From Rahnella bonaserana (lineage in GTDB: Bacteria; Pseudomonadota; Gammaproteobacteria; Enterobacterales; Enterobacteriaceae), in assembly GCF_019049675.1 (NCBI RefSeq), contig NZ_JAFMOW010000063.1, positions 248,001-312,000 of the forward strand: a DNA stretch of 64,000 bases, written 5' to 3'. The translations under genes and the position numbers were made by a program. The notes beneath the pieces were generated by a model. That model was not told where the DNA came from. It saw nothing but the letters and a program-made list of their open reading frames with translations, and ran no database searches. Each line of letters begins with the position of its first letter. The first letter of the stretch is position 1. Positions 9,292-20,565 of the stretch are shown here, piece by piece.

Positions 9292-10863
9292 TCAGAACTG
9301 ACCTGCCCGGTTCAGCTTAAATACCGCCATGCTTTCAGCCAGCAACTGCGCCTGTTCTTCCAGAGAACGCGTGGCTGCCGTCGCCTGCTCTACCAGTGCC
9401 GCATTCTGCTGCGCCACCTGATCCATTTGGGTAATCGCCACGTTCACCTGTTCGATGCCGTGAGTCTGCTCGGTGGTTGCAATAGAAATTTCGCGCATCA
9501 GGCTGGTCACACGCGTCACTTCGCTGGAAATTTCCAGCATCGTGTCTGCGGCTGATTTCACCATATCCGAACCTTCGGAAACGCGGCTTTCAGAATCAAC
9601 AATCAGCTCTTTGATTTCTTTGGCCGACTGCGCGCTGCGTTGCGCCAGACTACGCACCTCACCGGCTACCACGGCAAAACCGCGTCCCTGTTCGCCGGCA
9701 CGCGCCGCTTCGACAGCCGCATTCAGCGCCAGAATATTGGTCTGGAATGCGATGCCGTCAATAACGGTTATAATGTCGCCAATGCGTTTCGAGCTGTCAG
9801 TAATGCCCTGCATTTTATCCATGACCTGATGCACGACTTCGCTGCCCTTACCGGCAATAACCGATACGCTTTGCGCCAGCTGATTTGCCTGTTCGGAATT
9901 CGCAGCGTTCATACGCACGGTAGATGTCAGCTGTTCCATGCTTGCCGCTGTTTCTTCCAGCGACGCGGCGGATTCTTCCGTACGCTGCGCCAGGTGGACG
10001 TTACCGGCAGCCAGTTCGCGGGAACCGACATCAATCTGATTTCCGGCATCGCGTACGCGTCCGACCGACTCAACCAGCGAGTCCTGCATTTGTTTCATCG
10101 CTTTCAGCAAGCGCCCCATCTCATTATTGCGTGAATCATCAATCTCATGAGTCAGGTCGCCTTTGGCGATATATTCCAGCTGAGCGATAGAGAAATTCAG
10201 CGGATGCATGATGATTTTCTGCAGGGCAAACCACGCCAGCACCGCAATCGTCAGCGCAATGGCGAAAGCCACAACGATCACCGTCAGCTGGATACGTGCA
10301 TTGGCGCGAGCCTGTTCGATGCGCTTGCTGGTGTTATCGACCGCGTAAGCACGAAAATCGGCCAGGGCTTTGTCATAAGCATTGCTGTAAGGCGTGATTT
10401 TATTTTCCAGCACATCGTAATAACCGTCTGCGCTTTGCGCCTGAAGCGCAGCCAGAAGCGGTACTAAACCGTTAGCTTTATACGCGTCGTAGGTTTTCTT
10501 CACGGCGTCGGATAAATCTCTGCCCTGCTGAGTTTCGTCCTGAATACTGACAAATTTTGCCAGATCGGTATCGGCCTGTTTGATATAACCAGCAATACGA
10601 TCGGATGTACTTTTCGCATCATCCATCATGCCAATTTCCAGCTGACGTACGGCCACGCCGCTGGCAACTCGCGTGCGCAGCGAGAAACTGTAACTGTCGG
10701 CCAGTGAACCGAGTTCATCGCCCTGAAGCTGATTAATCTTTTGCAGGGAAGTCGCACTCTGCCTGATCGCATTGGCACCCAGCACGCTAACCAGCAGTAA
10801 AATCAACGTCATAAATACCAGCAAACCGATCAGACCGGCTTTTACGCTCAACTTATTCAACAT
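9292..10863 (-). CDS. Methyl-accepting chemotaxis protein (Tar/Tsr-type)
   Basis: Inner-membrane chemoreceptor, 523 residues. Topology: TM1 about 10-30, periplasmic four-helix ligand domain 31-190, TM2 about 191-212, HAMP about 213-265, then the cytoplasmic signalling coiled coil with the hairpin-tip signature [20 protein letters not shown]. Methylation-type segments such as [16 protein letters not shown] are present. The C-terminus (FKLNRAGQF) lacks the NWETF-type CheR/CheB-binding pentapeptide, so adaptation may depend on other receptors. Ligand not predictable. A FliA promoter lies 87 bases upstream, tying it to flagellar gene expression. Confidence 0.93.
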   Translation of the reverse strand: MLNKLSVKAGLIGLLVFMTLILLLVSVLGANAIRQSATSLQKINQLQGDELGSLADSYSFSLRTRVASGVAVRQLEIGMMDDAKSTSDRIAGYIKQADTDLAKFVSIQDETQQGRDLSDAVKKTYDAYKANGLVPLLAALQAQSADGYYDVLENKITPYSNAYDKALADFRAYAVDNTSKRIEQARANARIQLTVIVVAFAIALTIAVLAWFALQKIIMHPLNFSIAQLEYIAKGDLTHEIDDSRNNEMGRLLKAMKQMQDSLVESVGRVRDAGNQIDVGSRELAAGNVHLAQRTEESAASLEETAASMEQLTSTVRMNAANSEQANQLAQSVSVIAGKGSEVVHQVMDKMQGITDSSKRIGDIITVIDGIAFQTNILALNAAVEAARAGEQGRGFAVVAGEVRSLAQRSAQSAKEIKELIVDSESRVSEGSDMVKSAADTMLEISSEVTRVTSLMREISIATTEQTHGIEQVNVAITQMDQVAQQNAALVEQATAATRSLEEQAQLLAESMAVFKLNRAGQF

Positions 10864-11179
10864 ACGATGTTATCCAGCCATTCAGGTGAAAAGAGATACT
10901 TACGGTGAGGTAGGGATCAGGTGATTCCTGATTTTTTGTTTGAATATTGTTATCGGCAACGGACTGAATATCTTGATAAGAAAAGTAAAAACAGGCAGTT
11001 ACACGGCAAAGCGCCGGATGAGTAAATTTTACTGCCGCTACAGAGGATTTTGCCGACCTTCAGCAGCAGGTCGTGCCGGAAAACGTGTTAAGAGGTTCTG
11101 ACGAAAAGGGCGGGAAATCGCGGGAGAGTTGGCTATAATGTGCGGCACTCTATTCCTGGTTCAACGAAGGAAACCAACA
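10864..11179. other. Divergent region chemoreceptor-ppa
   Basis: 316 bases. Left part holds the FliA promoter. Right part holds a TATAAT at 11134-11139 (GGCTATAATGTGCGG), a good -10 for ppa with a leader of about 35 bases; no matching -35 hexamer is evident. Nothing else seen. Confidence 0.6.
10950..10976 (-). promoter_or_regulatory. FliA (sigma-28) promoter for the chemoreceptor gene
   Basis: On the minus strand the -10 box GCCGATAA (10950-10957) is a perfect match to the FliA consensus. At the required 11-base spacing lies TCAAGATA (10969-10976), five of eight with TAAAGTTT. This is the class 3 flagellar promoter type used by tar, tsr and similar genes. Confidence 0.8.
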
Positions 11180-11710
11180 ATGAGCTTACTGAATGTCCCG
11201 GCGGGCAAAGAACTGCCAGAAGATATCTATGTCGTTATCGAAATCCCTGCAAACGCGGATCCAATCAAGTACGAAGTGGATAAAGATACCGGCGCGCTGT
11301 TTGTAGACCGTTTCATGTCTACTGCGATGTTCTATCCGTGCAACTACGGTTACATCAACCACACCCTGTCTCTGGATGGCGACCCGGTTGACGTTCTGGT
11401 TCCAACACCATACCCGCTGCAACCAGGTTCTGTGATCCGCTGCCGCCCTGTCGGTATGCTGAAAATGACCGACGAAGCCGGTGAAGATGCGAAACTGGTT
11501 GCTGTTCCGCACACCAAACTGAGCAAAGAATACGATCACATCAAAGATGTGAACGATCTGCCTGAACTGCTGCGCGGCCAGATCACCCACTTCTTCGAGC
11601 AATACAAAGCGCTGGAAAAAGGCAAATGGGTAAAAGTTGACGGTTGGGCTGATGCTGCTGCAGCAAAAGCTGAAATCGTGACTTCTTTCGAACGCGCTAA
11701 AAACAAATAA
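11180..11710 (+). CDS. ppa: Inorganic pyrophosphatase
   Basis: Hydrolyses pyrophosphate to two phosphates, driving biosynthetic reactions; cytosolic hexamer, essential in E. coli. 176 residues, identical in length. The family I signature DGDPVDVLV with its metal-binding aspartates lies near residues 65-73; [14 protein letters not shown] and YPCNYGY are the other active-site segments. The frame is open 17 codons further upstream, but [18 protein letters not shown] is the family start and GAAGG lies just before it. Confidence 0.98.
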   Translation: MSLLNVPAGKELPEDIYVVIEIPANADPIKYEVDKDTGALFVDRFMSTAMFYPCNYGYINHTLSLDGDPVDVLVPTPYPLQPGSVIRCRPVGMLKMTDEAGEDAKLVAVPHTKLSKEYDHIKDVNDLPELLRGQITHFFEQYKALEKGKWVKVDGWADAAAAKAEIVTSFERAKNK

Positions 11711-11729
11711 GTTTTCAGCCATTTGAATA

Positions 11730-11763
11730 AAAAAAAACACCGCCACATGGCGGTGTTTTTTTA
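11730..11763. terminator. Bidirectional terminator ppa / ytfP
   Basis: Stem ACACCGCC/GGCGGTGT (11737-11744 and 11749-11756) with an ACAT loop, flanked by an A run and a T run, so it can end transcripts from both strands. Confidence 0.92.
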
Positions 11764-11813
11764 TGTATTAAGCGTTGTCAGACAACGATTATTTTTAGAC
11801 GACCTTGCTCAGA

Positions 11814-12167
11814 TCACTCACTGACCGCTTCGTTACGCTTCACCCAGTCTCCACCTTCTATTCTCGGCACACCATCCAGTGAGCGAATGTAGAGATAAAT
11901 CCAGGCGCTGCCATAAGGTGTCGAAATCAGTTCACGACGGTAATCCTTGGTGTTACTTTTCAGCTCATCCAACTCCGCCAGTATTGACGAGGTAATGCGG
12001 TAAACTTCGCAATAGACTTTGCCTTCCCCTGGAATAACAGCAGGATAGTGGCCCAGATTATACAGGGCATACCCTTCCAGCTCATGGTCACCCAACCATT
12101 GAGCATTCGTCATCCAATGACTGTTGCCTTGCTTGCGTCGCAGACTACCGTAAACAATTATTCGCAT
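11814..12167 (-). CDS. ytfP: Gamma-glutamylcyclotransferase-fold protein YtfP
   Basis: 117-residue protein of the AIG2/GGCT fold family. The fold signature is the N-terminal MRIIVYGSLRRKQGNSHWM (YGSL loop), with GEVYRI-like CEVYRI and YRRELI strands after it. The E. coli orthologue is uncharacterised biochemically; cyclotransferase activity is only inferred from fold. Start chosen at MRIIVYGSL; an in-frame upstream Met would run into tamB. It lies 31 bases after tamB, third gene of the tamA-tamB-ytfP operon. Confidence 0.9.
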   Translation of the reverse strand: MRIIVYGSLRRKQGNSHWMTNAQWLGDHELEGYALYNLGHYPAVIPGEGKVYCEVYRITSSILAELDELKSNTKDYRRELISTPYGSAWIYLYIRSLDGVPRIEGGDWVKRNEAVSE

Positions 12168-12198
12168 GTTTATATTCGTATAGTAAAAGTCACATGAA

Positions 12199-15100
12199 TT
12201 AAAACTCAAACTGATAGAGCAAATCCAATGCCTGATCGATGCCTGATACTGCCTGCAGGTAAAGCTTTGGCATCAACCGGTAGCGCAGCGTCAGAGTCGC
12301 CAGCGAGTCGAATATCCCGACACCATATTTCACCTGTAATCCCGGTAAAACATAACCACTGACCACGACCTGAGAACTGTCTCCCACGCCCTGAGTATCC
12401 AGCGCCAGATTGCTGACACCGAATGCCTCGCCGATTTTACCCACAAGTTTACCACTTTGCGCAACCCCTAACCCGATAAGAGCGGATGTCATTGCGCCAC
12501 TGTCGCCACCAGAATTGTCTAATCCCTGCCCGCGAAGCAGGTAGGACAAGGCTTCCTGCTGCGACATCGCCGGATCTGAGAATATTTCAAGTTTAGGCGC
12601 ATCGGCCTCACCGGTGACTCTCAAGCCCGCCACCACGTCATTTTCTGTCGCATCCGGGTTACGGATGGCTTCCAGATTCAGCAACGGCTGATCAGCCGGC
12701 CCAGAGAACAACAGCTGCCCTTTACGTACAATCAAATCCTGACCATAAGCATGGAAGCGCCCGGACGGAATATTAATTTGCCCGTTCAGCCCCAGACCAC
12801 GGCTGTCCTGCGCCACTTTCAGTGCGCCTTCAAGACGGGCTTTCAGACCGAAAGCATCGAGGCGAACATCTTTGCCAATGTTGACCATCAGGTTGCTGTT
12901 GATCGGAATAGACGCTGACTTTGGCGCAATCGGCTGACGCTGATCGTTGAGCATCACTTCGTCCGAAGAAATCCCGACGGCGCTTTCCGGTAATTCCTGC
13001 ACCGTAATGCGTGCCCATGGAATATCGACGGTTCCGTTAAGCGAGAACAGTTGCGGTGTGGCATCAAACACTAAATCCGGTGAAACGTCCAGACGCACCA
13101 TCGGTGGCACGGAAACACGCACTTTGTTGCCTTTGGCCGCAATACGCGCCCGCCAGGCATTAATCTCACTCCAGTCGGCGTTACCGTTCAGTTCCAGCTG
13201 GCCCTGCGCGGTTTTAATCACCCCTTCCATGATGGATGACATGCCGTTGAAATTAATGCCGATATTGGCGTCAGTGATATCAAATGGCATAAACTGCGCG
13301 TCAAAATCGACACCGGTCAGTGCCAGCCTGCCAAACACCAGCGGTTTCTGCGCGTTACCGCCGAGACGCAGATTAGCGTTGAGAATACCCGACGCTTTTT
13401 CGCCTTCCATCAGCGCCGGTTGCAGCAAAGCCATGGAGATGCGGGCAATATTTACGTTACCGCTGAGATTACGTTTGCCCTGCGGATCGGCAATCTGGAT
13501 GCTGCCATCCAGCTGGCCGTTATTGGTTATTCTGATTAACCAGTCGAGATTTGCACGGCCATTGTTCAGCCCGGCACTCAGGTTCAGCGTGTCGAAGGCG
13601 ACGGGCAGCGGACTGCCCTGCACCAGTTGCTGAACTTTCACGCCTTTACCCACCAGCGAGACGCTGGCCTGTGGCAGACCGCCCTCGGCTTTCCAGCTCA
13701 CATCTGCTTTACCGCTGAATACACCGCTCAGTTGGGTATCATCGGTCAGGAATGGTTTGATCATCGCCAGATCAAAGCGGTTGAGCACAACACTCGCCTG
13801 TCCGCTGGCACCGGCATCAATCGTTTTCGGCACACACAAATCCGCGTTCGGGTTTTGCCAGCAGTGCGGGCCGACGGTGATGCGTTGCTCTTTGTTGAAG
13901 TAATCCAGCGCAATGGAACGATTGAGACGCCACTGACCGACCGGCGTATCAAACAACGTATTGTTGATGCTGCCTTTCCACTCTTCGGTCGCACGGTCAA
14001 AACTGCCACTTAGCGCCAGACGACCGGACACCGGTTTGCCGTCGACTTTAAGCGTCAGCTGATGCTGTTTCTCATTGCCTTTGGCATCGAGATTGATATC
14101 GGTGATGTCCAGCGCATCCTGTTTAAGTTGCTGAACGCGCACGGCAAGATTGCCCTGGATCTGATCGGTTGAGCTGACGTCGCCTTTGATATCCACGCGA
14201 CGCACCGTCAGTGCCTGCCACTTCAGGCCGGTGGCGGTCAGATCCGCCAGCAGCTTCGGCGCTTTAAGATCACCGCGCAGTTGCAACATGCCTTTCACCA
14301 CGCCGCCCAGCCCCGGCAATGCGCCGTCAAGATGTGGCGCATCCACTTTGGCGTCGAGGTTCCAGGTATCGCCGAGCGTGCCCTTCACATCCAGATTGTT
14401 GCGACCCAGTTCAAGGTGCAGTTGCGGGATATCCCACTGACCGTAACTGTTGCCGCGCACATTCCCCTGCGCTTTGACGGCGTTTTGCTTCACGTTGCCT
14501 GTCAGATCCAGCACCGGCATCTGTATCTGCCACGTGCCGCCGTACAGACTGCCGCGCGTGGTGATCTTACCCTGCAACTTCGCTGGCCAGTCAGGATACT
14601 GTTTTGCGGTATTAATGCCGGTCAGCTTCAGTTCACTGTTCCAGCTGATGGCTTTGCTCCAGTCCACCAGACCGGTCAGATCGGTATTCCCTTCCAGCGC
14701 AGCCAGGCGCAGCAACGTCAGTTTAAACTGCTCCACGTTACCTTTACCGTCGAGTGTCAGCGTGGCGGGTGGGATCTGATCGCCCTTGAAATCTGAACGC
14801 AGCGAAAGCGCATAATCTGTCGCTTTACCGCTGAAATTAAGTTTGAAGCCTTTTACCTGATATTGCGGCGTACCGGTCAGTGGCCATTGCAGCGCATCAC
14901 TGGTCAGTTTCAGATCCAGCGGCAGACCGGCTTCAGCCAGTTGAGTTTGCAGCGCAAGTTGCGCGCGAACCGGGCCGGAAAGATTGAGTCCGACATCCAG
15001 TTTGTCGCGTAATCCGCCAGCCACTTTCAGTTTGATCTTCTCACCCTTCACCGGATCAATATTCACTGCGGTGTTAATCGTCAGATCTACCGGCCAGTTT

Positions 15101-16014
15101 TGATTGAGCGTCGCCTGTCCCAGGCCGTCCACTGAACCTTGCGGCGAACGCACCATCAGTTTATCCAGTTTCACTCGCTGATTTTGCGTACTGGCTTTCA
15201 GCTCAAAACGGGTGATCAACACATCGGTGTCACCGGTCAGACGCAGGTTTTCACCGAGGATTTGCTGAATATCCAGATCGACCGGCAAACGGAAATCCGG
15301 TAACTCAGGCAGCAGAGGTTTGGCAAACATCTCCTGCAATGTTTCGCCCAGCGGTTTCTCCGGCACCACTACCGGCGGTTCCGCCGGTTTGCCCGTCGCT
15401 TTCTCGACGGCTTTGTCCTGCGCGGCCTGCACCACTTCCGGCAGCGGATTAACCGGTGTTTTCGGCAACGCAATCAGTAATCCGCCGATGCGCGTTGGCA
15501 TAAGCTGAATGGCGCGGCCTTCCCAGTGGGCCCCCGTGCGGAATGACGCCAGCGAAATCGCGCGGTCATCCAGCGTGATATTAATGTTATCCAGCGTCAG
15601 CAAACGCAGTGTGATCGGGTAAGGCGTGCTGAGATTAGTCAGCGGTTCGCTGGTTTCCGGCTCCGGTTGGGCCGCTGCTGGCGTCATCTCTTTGGTGTTC
15701 ACCACCACGTTGACGTCTTTTACCCGCAGCGCATTAACGCACAGCGCACTGTTTTTCAGACACGAGAAATCGAGTGAAAGATGGAACTCTCCGGCTTTCA
15801 CATCCACGCCCGGCATTTCGTAATGCACGCCTTTGAGCGTCAGATCGCGCCAGCCGCCTTCAGTACTGGCGATATTCAGTCCCGGTACAAAGCGGTTCGC
15901 GCCATTGATCATCAGATGCAGGCCGGTTTGTGTGCCGACCAGAAAAGCCACCAGGCTGATTAACAGCACCAGGAAGATCAGGAAACCCAGACAGATTTTC
16001 TTAAATAAACTCAT
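12199..16014 (-). CDS. tamB: Translocation and assembly module subunit TamB
   Basis: Very long AsmA-like protein anchored in the inner membrane by an N-terminal helix (residues about 6-28, [19 protein letters not shown]) and spanning the periplasm as a beta-taco lipid-conducting bridge to TamA. 1271 residues, E. coli 1259. The C-terminal DUF490 domain is visible ([35 protein letters not shown]) and the protein ends in the conserved ...LLYQFEF. Works with TamA in outer-membrane protein assembly and, with YhdP/YdbH, in phospholipid transport. Start codon overlaps the tamA stop as ATGA, showing tight coupling. Confidence 0.97.
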   Translation of the reverse strand: MSLFKKICLGFLIFLVLLISLVAFLVGTQTGLHLMINGANRFVPGLNIASTEGGWRDLTLKGVHYEMPGVDVKAGEFHLSLDFSCLKNSALCVNALRVKDVNVVVNTKEMTPAAAQPEPETSEPLTNLSTPYPITLRLLTLDNINITLDDRAISLASFRTGAHWEGRAIQLMPTRIGGLLIALPKTPVNPLPEVVQAAQDKAVEKATGKPAEPPVVVPEKPLGETLQEMFAKPLLPELPDFRLPVDLDIQQILGENLRLTGDTDVLITRFELKASTQNQRVKLDKLMVRSPQGSVDGLGQATLNQNWPVDLTINTAVNIDPVKGEKIKLKVAGGLRDKLDVGLNLSGPVRAQLALQTQLAEAGLPLDLKLTSDALQWPLTGTPQYQVKGFKLNFSGKATDYALSLRSDFKGDQIPPATLTLDGKGNVEQFKLTLLRLAALEGNTDLTGLVDWSKAISWNSELKLTGINTAKQYPDWPAKLQGKITTRGSLYGGTWQIQMPVLDLTGNVKQNAVKAQGNVRGNSYGQWDIPQLHLELGRNNLDVKGTLGDTWNLDAKVDAPHLDGALPGLGGVVKGMLQLRGDLKAPKLLADLTATGLKWQALTVRRVDIKGDVSSTDQIQGNLAVRVQQLKQDALDITDINLDAKGNEKQHQLTLKVDGKPVSGRLALSGSFDRATEEWKGSINNTLFDTPVGQWRLNRSIALDYFNKEQRITVGPHCWQNPNADLCVPKTIDAGASGQASVVLNRFDLAMIKPFLTDDTQLSGVFSGKADVSWKAEGGLPQASVSLVGKGVKVQQLVQGSPLPVAFDTLNLSAGLNNGRANLDWLIRITNNGQLDGSIQIADPQGKRNLSGNVNIARISMALLQPALMEGEKASGILNANLRLGGNAQKPLVFGRLALTGVDFDAQFMPFDITDANIGINFNGMSSIMEGVIKTAQGQLELNGNADWSEINAWRARIAAKGNKVRVSVPPMVRLDVSPDLVFDATPQLFSLNGTVDIPWARITVQELPESAVGISSDEVMLNDQRQPIAPKSASIPINSNLMVNIGKDVRLDAFGLKARLEGALKVAQDSRGLGLNGQINIPSGRFHAYGQDLIVRKGQLLFSGPADQPLLNLEAIRNPDATENDVVAGLRVTGEADAPKLEIFSDPAMSQQEALSYLLRGQGLDNSGGDSGAMTSALIGLGVAQSGKLVGKIGEAFGVSNLALDTQGVGDSSQVVVSGYVLPGLQVKYGVGIFDSLATLTLRYRLMPKLYLQAVSGIDQALDLLYQFEF

Positions 16015-17747
16015 AATTCCGGACCCAAGCCGATGTAAAACTGCAATCCATGCTCATCTTTGTCGCCAACCGGAGCGGCAACATCTAATTTCACCGGGCC
16101 TATCGGTGAAGCCCAGCGCACACCCACACCCGCGCCGGTTTTGAAATCGTTTTGTGTGATGTCGTTAACCGCTTCGCCGGAATCGACAAACACCGCGCCC
16201 CACCATTTTCCGGTCACGTTGTATTGGTATTCCACCGAACCGGTACCCAGATAGGACGCACCGGTCAGTTTGCCATCGTCATCACGCGGAGAAATGGATT
16301 TGTATTTGTAGCCGCGAATACTGCGGTCACCACCGGCGAAGAAACGCAGGGATGGCGGCACGCGCTCGAAGTCATTAGTTTCAATCCAGCCGAGATTTCC
16401 GCGGAACACAAACCGGTGTTTATCTGCCAGCGTGCGGATCCAAACGTTTTGCGCCTGAACCACAGCGAAATCAACGTCGGAGCCCCAGGTGGTATTGGAC
16501 ACATCAAGTGAATAGCGCTGGGAATCACCCCAGGTCGGCATCAGGCCGCCGCGCTGACGCGTACGGTTGAGGCTCACACCCGGATAAATCAGCATGGTGG
16601 TGTTGGTCACGCTACCCTGCGTAAAGTGGTCGAGGCTCCAGCGCAGGTTCACTGCATGCTGCCAGCCGCTCGAGAGATCCCAATAACGCGCCACATTCAC
16701 CGTAGTAGAATCCGAGTTGGTATCGTTGAGATCTTCGCGTTTGAAGCCGCCCTGCACCAGGTAATATTGTTCCAGCGGCGATTTAAGCAGCGGGATTTTA
16801 TAACTGAGATCTAAAGACTGCTCGGGGCCAGACAGCGTGGTCGAGGTTTCAAAACTCTGACCGCGATCGTTAACCCATGGTTTTTTCCAGTTGGCCGTTA
16901 CGCGCGGGCCAATATCCGTCGAATAACCGACCCCGGTTTCGATAGTGTTTTCGGTACGCGGCGACACCACCGCGTTGAGCGGCAAGGTTTTTGTGGCTTT
17001 GGCATCAGTAAAATCTGGAGACACGACCACAGAGTTGAACCATCCGGTCGCGGACAGGCGGCGGTTAAGCTCAGCCAGTTGCGCCGTGGTGTAATAATCA
17101 CCCTTATGGAATGGCACCAGATTTTGCAGATACTCGTCGCGGATCTGTGATCCCTGATAATGAACGTCGCCGAAGCGGTAACGCTCACCGCTGTCGAACT
17201 GAATATCCCAGAACGCTTTATGTTCATCTTCAATGACGCCCAGCTGGCTCTTGCGCATGTTGGCATCAAAATAGCCTTTACGCAGCGCAATGCCGGTCAG
17301 AGAGCTTTTGAAATTGTCGTACGTTCCGTGGTTTAAAATCGTCCCTATCGCAGGCACATCACGCTTTTTGAGCTGTTCGAATTCGTTATCTTTATCCGCC
17401 TGCCCTTCAATCACCACGCTGGTACCGGCGATTTTTACCGGTGTTCCCGGTGTCACTTTGGCAATCAGAACCGGACGTCCCGGCGGCGGTGTTTCGCGGA
17501 AATCAAAATCGATGGTCGGCGAATAGTAGCCCAGCGGCCGTAAACCCTGTTGAATGGCGGCACTGACGCGGGCACGGAACCGTCCGTTAGCCCCGACTTC
17601 ATCGCTTTGAATTGCTGATAAACGAACGCGGACGTTCTTTTCCAAATCGCCATCCAGGCCTTCCAGCTGCAAACGCACCTTCGCTGCCATGGAAAGTGAG
17701 GGGGCCAGCAGTACCAATAACAAACCCAGTTCACGATATCGTGGCAC
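16011..17747 (-). CDS. tamA: Translocation and assembly module subunit TamA
   Basis: Outer-membrane Omp85 protein: signal peptide (ending SLSMAA), three POTRA domains (about residues 22-265), and a 16-strand barrel with [11 protein letters not shown] (the conserved RGY of L6) and the terminal [10 protein letters not shown]. Two in-frame GTG codons are possible: 17753 and 17747. AGGAG at 17753-17757 overlaps the first but stands five bases before the second, so I start at 17747 (578 residues; E. coli 577). First gene of tamA-tamB-ytfP, divergent from msrA. Confidence 0.95.
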   Translation of the reverse strand: MPRYRELGLLLVLLAPSLSMAAKVRLQLEGLDGDLEKNVRVRLSAIQSDEVGANGRFRARVSAAIQQGLRPLGYYSPTIDFDFRETPPPGRPVLIAKVTPGTPVKIAGTSVVIEGQADKDNEFEQLKKRDVPAIGTILNHGTYDNFKSSLTGIALRKGYFDANMRKSQLGVIEDEHKAFWDIQFDSGERYRFGDVHYQGSQIRDEYLQNLVPFHKGDYYTTAQLAELNRRLSATGWFNSVVVSPDFTDAKATKTLPLNAVVSPRTENTIETGVGYSTDIGPRVTANWKKPWVNDRGQSFETSTTLSGPEQSLDLSYKIPLLKSPLEQYYLVQGGFKREDLNDTNSDSTTVNVARYWDLSSGWQHAVNLRWSLDHFTQGSVTNTTMLIYPGVSLNRTRQRGGLMPTWGDSQRYSLDVSNTTWGSDVDFAVVQAQNVWIRTLADKHRFVFRGNLGWIETNDFERVPPSLRFFAGGDRSIRGYKYKSISPRDDDGKLTGASYLGTGSVEYQYNVTGKWWGAVFVDSGEAVNDITQNDFKTGAGVGVRWASPIGPVKLDVAAPVGDKDEHGLQFYIGLGPEL

Positions 17748-17985
17748 ACGCACTCCTGCTAATTTTACTGTCCTGTTAAAATATCAGATGCCCGCCGTAG
17801 ATAATCCGCCCGTCTTTGGCAGATTCATCCTTATAAACTCAGATGAAAGCATTTTAGTGCTAATCCCCTGAAAATGTTCAACGACGAAGCAACGTTCCCC
17901 GTATTGTGTGCAAAGACGCAATCAGATACAACTAACACTGGCCTGTTGGTGATGGTTATTCTTAAGGCCGATTTGTTACAAACCT

Positions 17986-18003
17986 TGTTCATTTAAGCAA
18001 CAA
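17986..18003 (+). repeat. 18-base direct repeat, copy 1 (msrA leader)
   Basis: TGTTCATTTAAGCAACAA occurs exactly here, ending 12 bases before msrA, and again at 18813-18830 upstream of ytfL. Same strand and orientation. Confidence 0.8.
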
Positions 18004-18015
18004 CTGGAGTTTTCC

Positions 18016-18654
18016 GTGGTGCAACTTTCCGATAAAACGCAGCCTGTCACGCAGGCAGACGCGTTACCAGGCCGTACAACCCCGATGCCGGTAGCAACTA
18101 TTCATGCGGTGAATGAACATTCAATGACGCATGTTCCTGACAACATGGAAGTCGCGATTTTTGGGATGGGCTGCTTCTGGGGCGTAGAGCGTTTGTTCTG
18201 GCAGCAGGAAGGGGTTTACAGCACAGCAGCCGGTTACAGCGGCGGTTTCACTCCGAATCCAACCTATCGCGAAGTGTGTACCGGCCAGACCGGCCATGCG
18301 GAGGTGGTGCGCGTGGTGTTTGATCCGGCAGTGATCAGCTATGCGAAGCTGTTGCAGATTTTTTGGGAAAACCACGATCCGGCTCAGGGCATGCGTCAGG
18401 GCGGGGATATCGGCACCCAGTATCGCTCAGGGTTATACGTCCTGAGTGCAGAGCAGCAAGATCAGGCACTGGCCAGTCTGGCGGGTTTCCAGCAGGCGAT
18501 GGACGAAGCGAACGATAAGCGCGTCATCACTACGGAAATCATCGAAGCCCTGCCGTTCTATTATGCTGAAGACGAACATCAGCAATACCTGTTTAAAAAC
18601 CCGGAAGGATACTGCGGATTAGGTGGAATTGGCGTCTGTCTGCCCCCTCAATAA
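18016..18654 (+). CDS. msrA: Peptide methionine sulfoxide reductase MsrA
   Basis: Repairs S-methionine sulfoxide in proteins using thioredoxin; cytosolic. 212 residues, identical to E. coli. The catalytic motif GCFWG lies at 52-56 with the nucleophile Cys53; the resolving cysteines are in [11 protein letters not shown] near the C-terminus, and [19 protein letters not shown] is the family signature. Starts with GTG (two successive GTG codons at 18016 and 18019; GGAG lies six bases before the first). Divergent from tamA, as in E. coli. Confidence 0.96.
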   Translation: MVQLSDKTQPVTQADALPGRTTPMPVATIHAVNEHSMTHVPDNMEVAIFGMGCFWGVERLFWQQEGVYSTAAGYSGGFTPNPTYREVCTGQTGHAEVVRVVFDPAVISYAKLLQIFWENHDPAQGMRQGGDIGTQYRSGLYVLSAEQQDQALASLAGFQQAMDEANDKRVITTEIIEALPFYYAEDEHQQYLFKNPEGYCGLGGIGVCLPPQ

Positions 18655-18812
18655 TGCGGGATTTTTAAGCGCTGGCGGCAGTCTCAGTGCTGCTGCTATA
18701 CTATGCGGGTCACAAATGTGACCCTTTGAAACTATTTTCTGGCAATTATCTTTGTTTTTCATCCTTACGCTTTTTTCTTCTGAACAGCTTTTTAGTCGTT
18801 CTAATAAAATGA

Positions 18813-18830
18813 TGTTCATTTAAGCAACAA
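18813..18830 (+). repeat. 18-base direct repeat, copy 2 (ytfL leader)
   Basis: Second exact copy of TGTTCATTTAAGCAACAA, 53 bases before the ytfL start codon. See 17986-18003. Confidence 0.8.
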
Positions 18831-18883
18831 AAATAATGAGTGCCTTTCCCTGCCGGTTCAGCCCGGTGTTAAACGGATAGATT

Positions 18884-20236
18884 ATGTTAAACAGTATTTT
18901 ACTGATTCTTCTACTTATCGCGATCAGTGCCTTTTTCTCGCTTTCTGAGATATCGCTGGCCGCTTCCCGCAAAATAAAGCTTAAACAGTTGGCAGACGAA
19001 GGAAACGTCAATGCCTCCCGCGTAATGAAATTACAGGAAACGCCTGGCCTGTTCTTTACCGTGGTGCAGATTGGCCTGAATGCCGTCGCCATCCTCGGGG
19101 GTATCGTAGGTGATGCCGCATTCTCCCCTGCGTTCCAGACGTTCTTTATTCGCTTTATGTCGCCTGAAATGGCGGATCAAGTCAGCTTTATTTGTTCCTT
19201 CGTTCTGGTCACCAGCCTGTTCATTCTGTTTGCTGACCTCACACCGAAGCGCATCGGTATGATTTCACCTGAGACGGTTGCCGTTCGTATAGTCAACCCG
19301 ATGCGTTTCTGCCTGATGATTTGCCGCCCGATGGTGTGGTTCTTCAACGGCATGGCAAACATGATTTTCCGTTTGTTCAAACTGCCGATGGTACGTAATG
19401 ACGACATTACGTCAGATGACATTTACGCCGTGTTTGAAGCCGGTGCACTGGCGGGTGTCCTGCGTAAGCAGGAACATGAGCTGATTGAAAACGTCTTCGA
19501 ACTCGAATCACGTACCGTACCTTCTTCCATGACCTCGCGTGAAAGCGTGATTTATTTTGACCTGCGGGAAAGCGAAGAAAGCATCAAAGAGAAAATCGCC
19601 ACCCATCCGCATTCGAAATTCCTGGTGTGTGACGGTCATATTGATCAGGTGGTCGGGTATGTCGATTCCAAAGACTTACTGAACCGGGTGCTGGGCAATC
19701 AGAGTTTAATGCTCAGCAGCGGCGTCCAGATTCGCAATGCGCTGATCGTGCCGGATACACTGACCCTTTCTGAAGCGCTGGAAAGCTTCAAAGCCGCGGG
19801 TGAAGACTTTGCCGTTATCCTGAATGAATATGCGCTGGTGGTCGGTATTATCACGCTCAATGACGTGATGACGACGCTGATGGGCGACCTGGTCGGTCAG
19901 GGCATGGAAGAGCAGATTGTGGCCCGTGATGAGCATTCATGGCTGATTGAAGGGGGTACGCCAATCGAAGACGTGATGCGCGTGCTGCATATCGAAGAAT
20001 TCCCGCAGTCGGGCAACTATGAAACCATCGGCGGCTTCATGATGTTTATGTTGCGTAAAATCCCGAAACGTACGGACTTCGTGAAATTCTCAGGCTACAA
20101 ATTTGAAGTGGTAGATATCGACAGCTACAAGATTGATCAGCTACTGGTCACTCGAATTGTCGATCAGCCCGCTGCACCACTGCTGCCGAAGACGCCGCAG
20201 GAAATTAAAGATGAGCAGAAAGCCAAGGCTCAGTAA
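18884..20236 (+). CDS. ytfL: CNNM/CorC-family membrane protein, cadaverine/putrescine exporter
   Basis: Inner-membrane protein with an N-terminal DUF21/CNNM domain (four hydrophobic segments within about residues 1-190), paired CBS domains (about 200-330; SRESVIYFDLRES, PHSKFLVCDGHIDQVVGYVDSKDLL) and a C-terminal CorC_HlyC domain (WLIEGGTPIEDVMRVL). 450 residues; E. coli YtfL is 447. The E. coli protein, renamed PaeA, protects stationary cells against cadaverine and putrescine, apparently as an exporter. The family also includes magnesium transport factors, so substrate is by orthology. Single gene with its own terminator. Confidence 0.93.
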   Translation: MLNSILLILLLIAISAFFSLSEISLAASRKIKLKQLADEGNVNASRVMKLQETPGLFFTVVQIGLNAVAILGGIVGDAAFSPAFQTFFIRFMSPEMADQVSFICSFVLVTSLFILFADLTPKRIGMISPETVAVRIVNPMRFCLMICRPMVWFFNGMANMIFRLFKLPMVRNDDITSDDIYAVFEAGALAGVLRKQEHELIENVFELESRTVPSSMTSRESVIYFDLRESEESIKEKIATHPHSKFLVCDGHIDQVVGYVDSKDLLNRVLGNQSLMLSSGVQIRNALIVPDTLTLSEALESFKAAGEDFAVILNEYALVVGIITLNDVMTTLMGDLVGQGMEEQIVARDEHSWLIEGGTPIEDVMRVLHIEEFPQSGNYETIGGFMMFMLRKIPKRTDFVKFSGYKFEVVDIDSYKIDQLLVTRIVDQPAAPLLPKTPQEIKDEQKAKAQ

Positions 20237-20291
20237 TCATTTCCTCAGTAAACAGCTCTTGTGCAAAAATTCCCAGATTCTGAAAACACTA

Positions 20292-20319
20292 ACGGCCCCG
20301 TCGGGGGCCGTTTTTTTTT
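20292..20319 (+). terminator. Intrinsic terminator of ytfL
   Basis: Stem ACGGCCCC/GGGGCCGT (20292-20299 and 20304-20311) with a GTCG loop and a run of nine T. Confidence 0.92.
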
Positions 20320-20358
20320 GCGCAAGCTGCAAAGTGGCAGCGACAACGCGCAGGGTGT

Positions 20359-20565
20359 TTAACCCATTTCTGCCTGTAAATGCGTAACCTGACGGTTAAC
20401 TTCAGACATCACGCTAAAGTGGCGCTTATCGCGTACCTTTGGCAACAGGATCTTGCCTTGGTCAAATTCGAATGCGCCGACGTCCTTGATATACAAACGT
20501 CCACGAAACAGTGTCTTAACGTACTTTGCGACTTTCATCGGATTGTAACGCTGGAAGATTCTCAT
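20359..20565 (-). CDS. ytfK: YtfK, stringent-response modulator (DUF1107)
   Basis: 68-residue basic protein, full length for the family, beginning [20 protein letters not shown] and containing [19 protein letters not shown]. In E. coli YtfK interacts with SpoT and promotes (p)ppGpp accumulation under phosphate and fatty-acid starvation. Cytosolic. Monocistronic, divergent from ytfJ. Its leader on the minus strand contains a short hairpin (GTCGC/GCGAC at 20608-20620). Identity with the E. coli protein is high throughout. Confidence 0.94.
   Translation of the reverse strand: MRIFQRYNPMKVAKYVKTLFRGRLYIKDVGAFEFDQGKILLPKVRDKRHFSVMSEVNRQVTHLQAEMG

Noticed and set aside
18707-18724. GGGTCAC-AAAT-GTGACCC inverted repeat considered as a CRP site
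   Set aside because: The half-sites are in the wrong orientation and spacing for CRP; it is more likely a weak hairpin after msrA.
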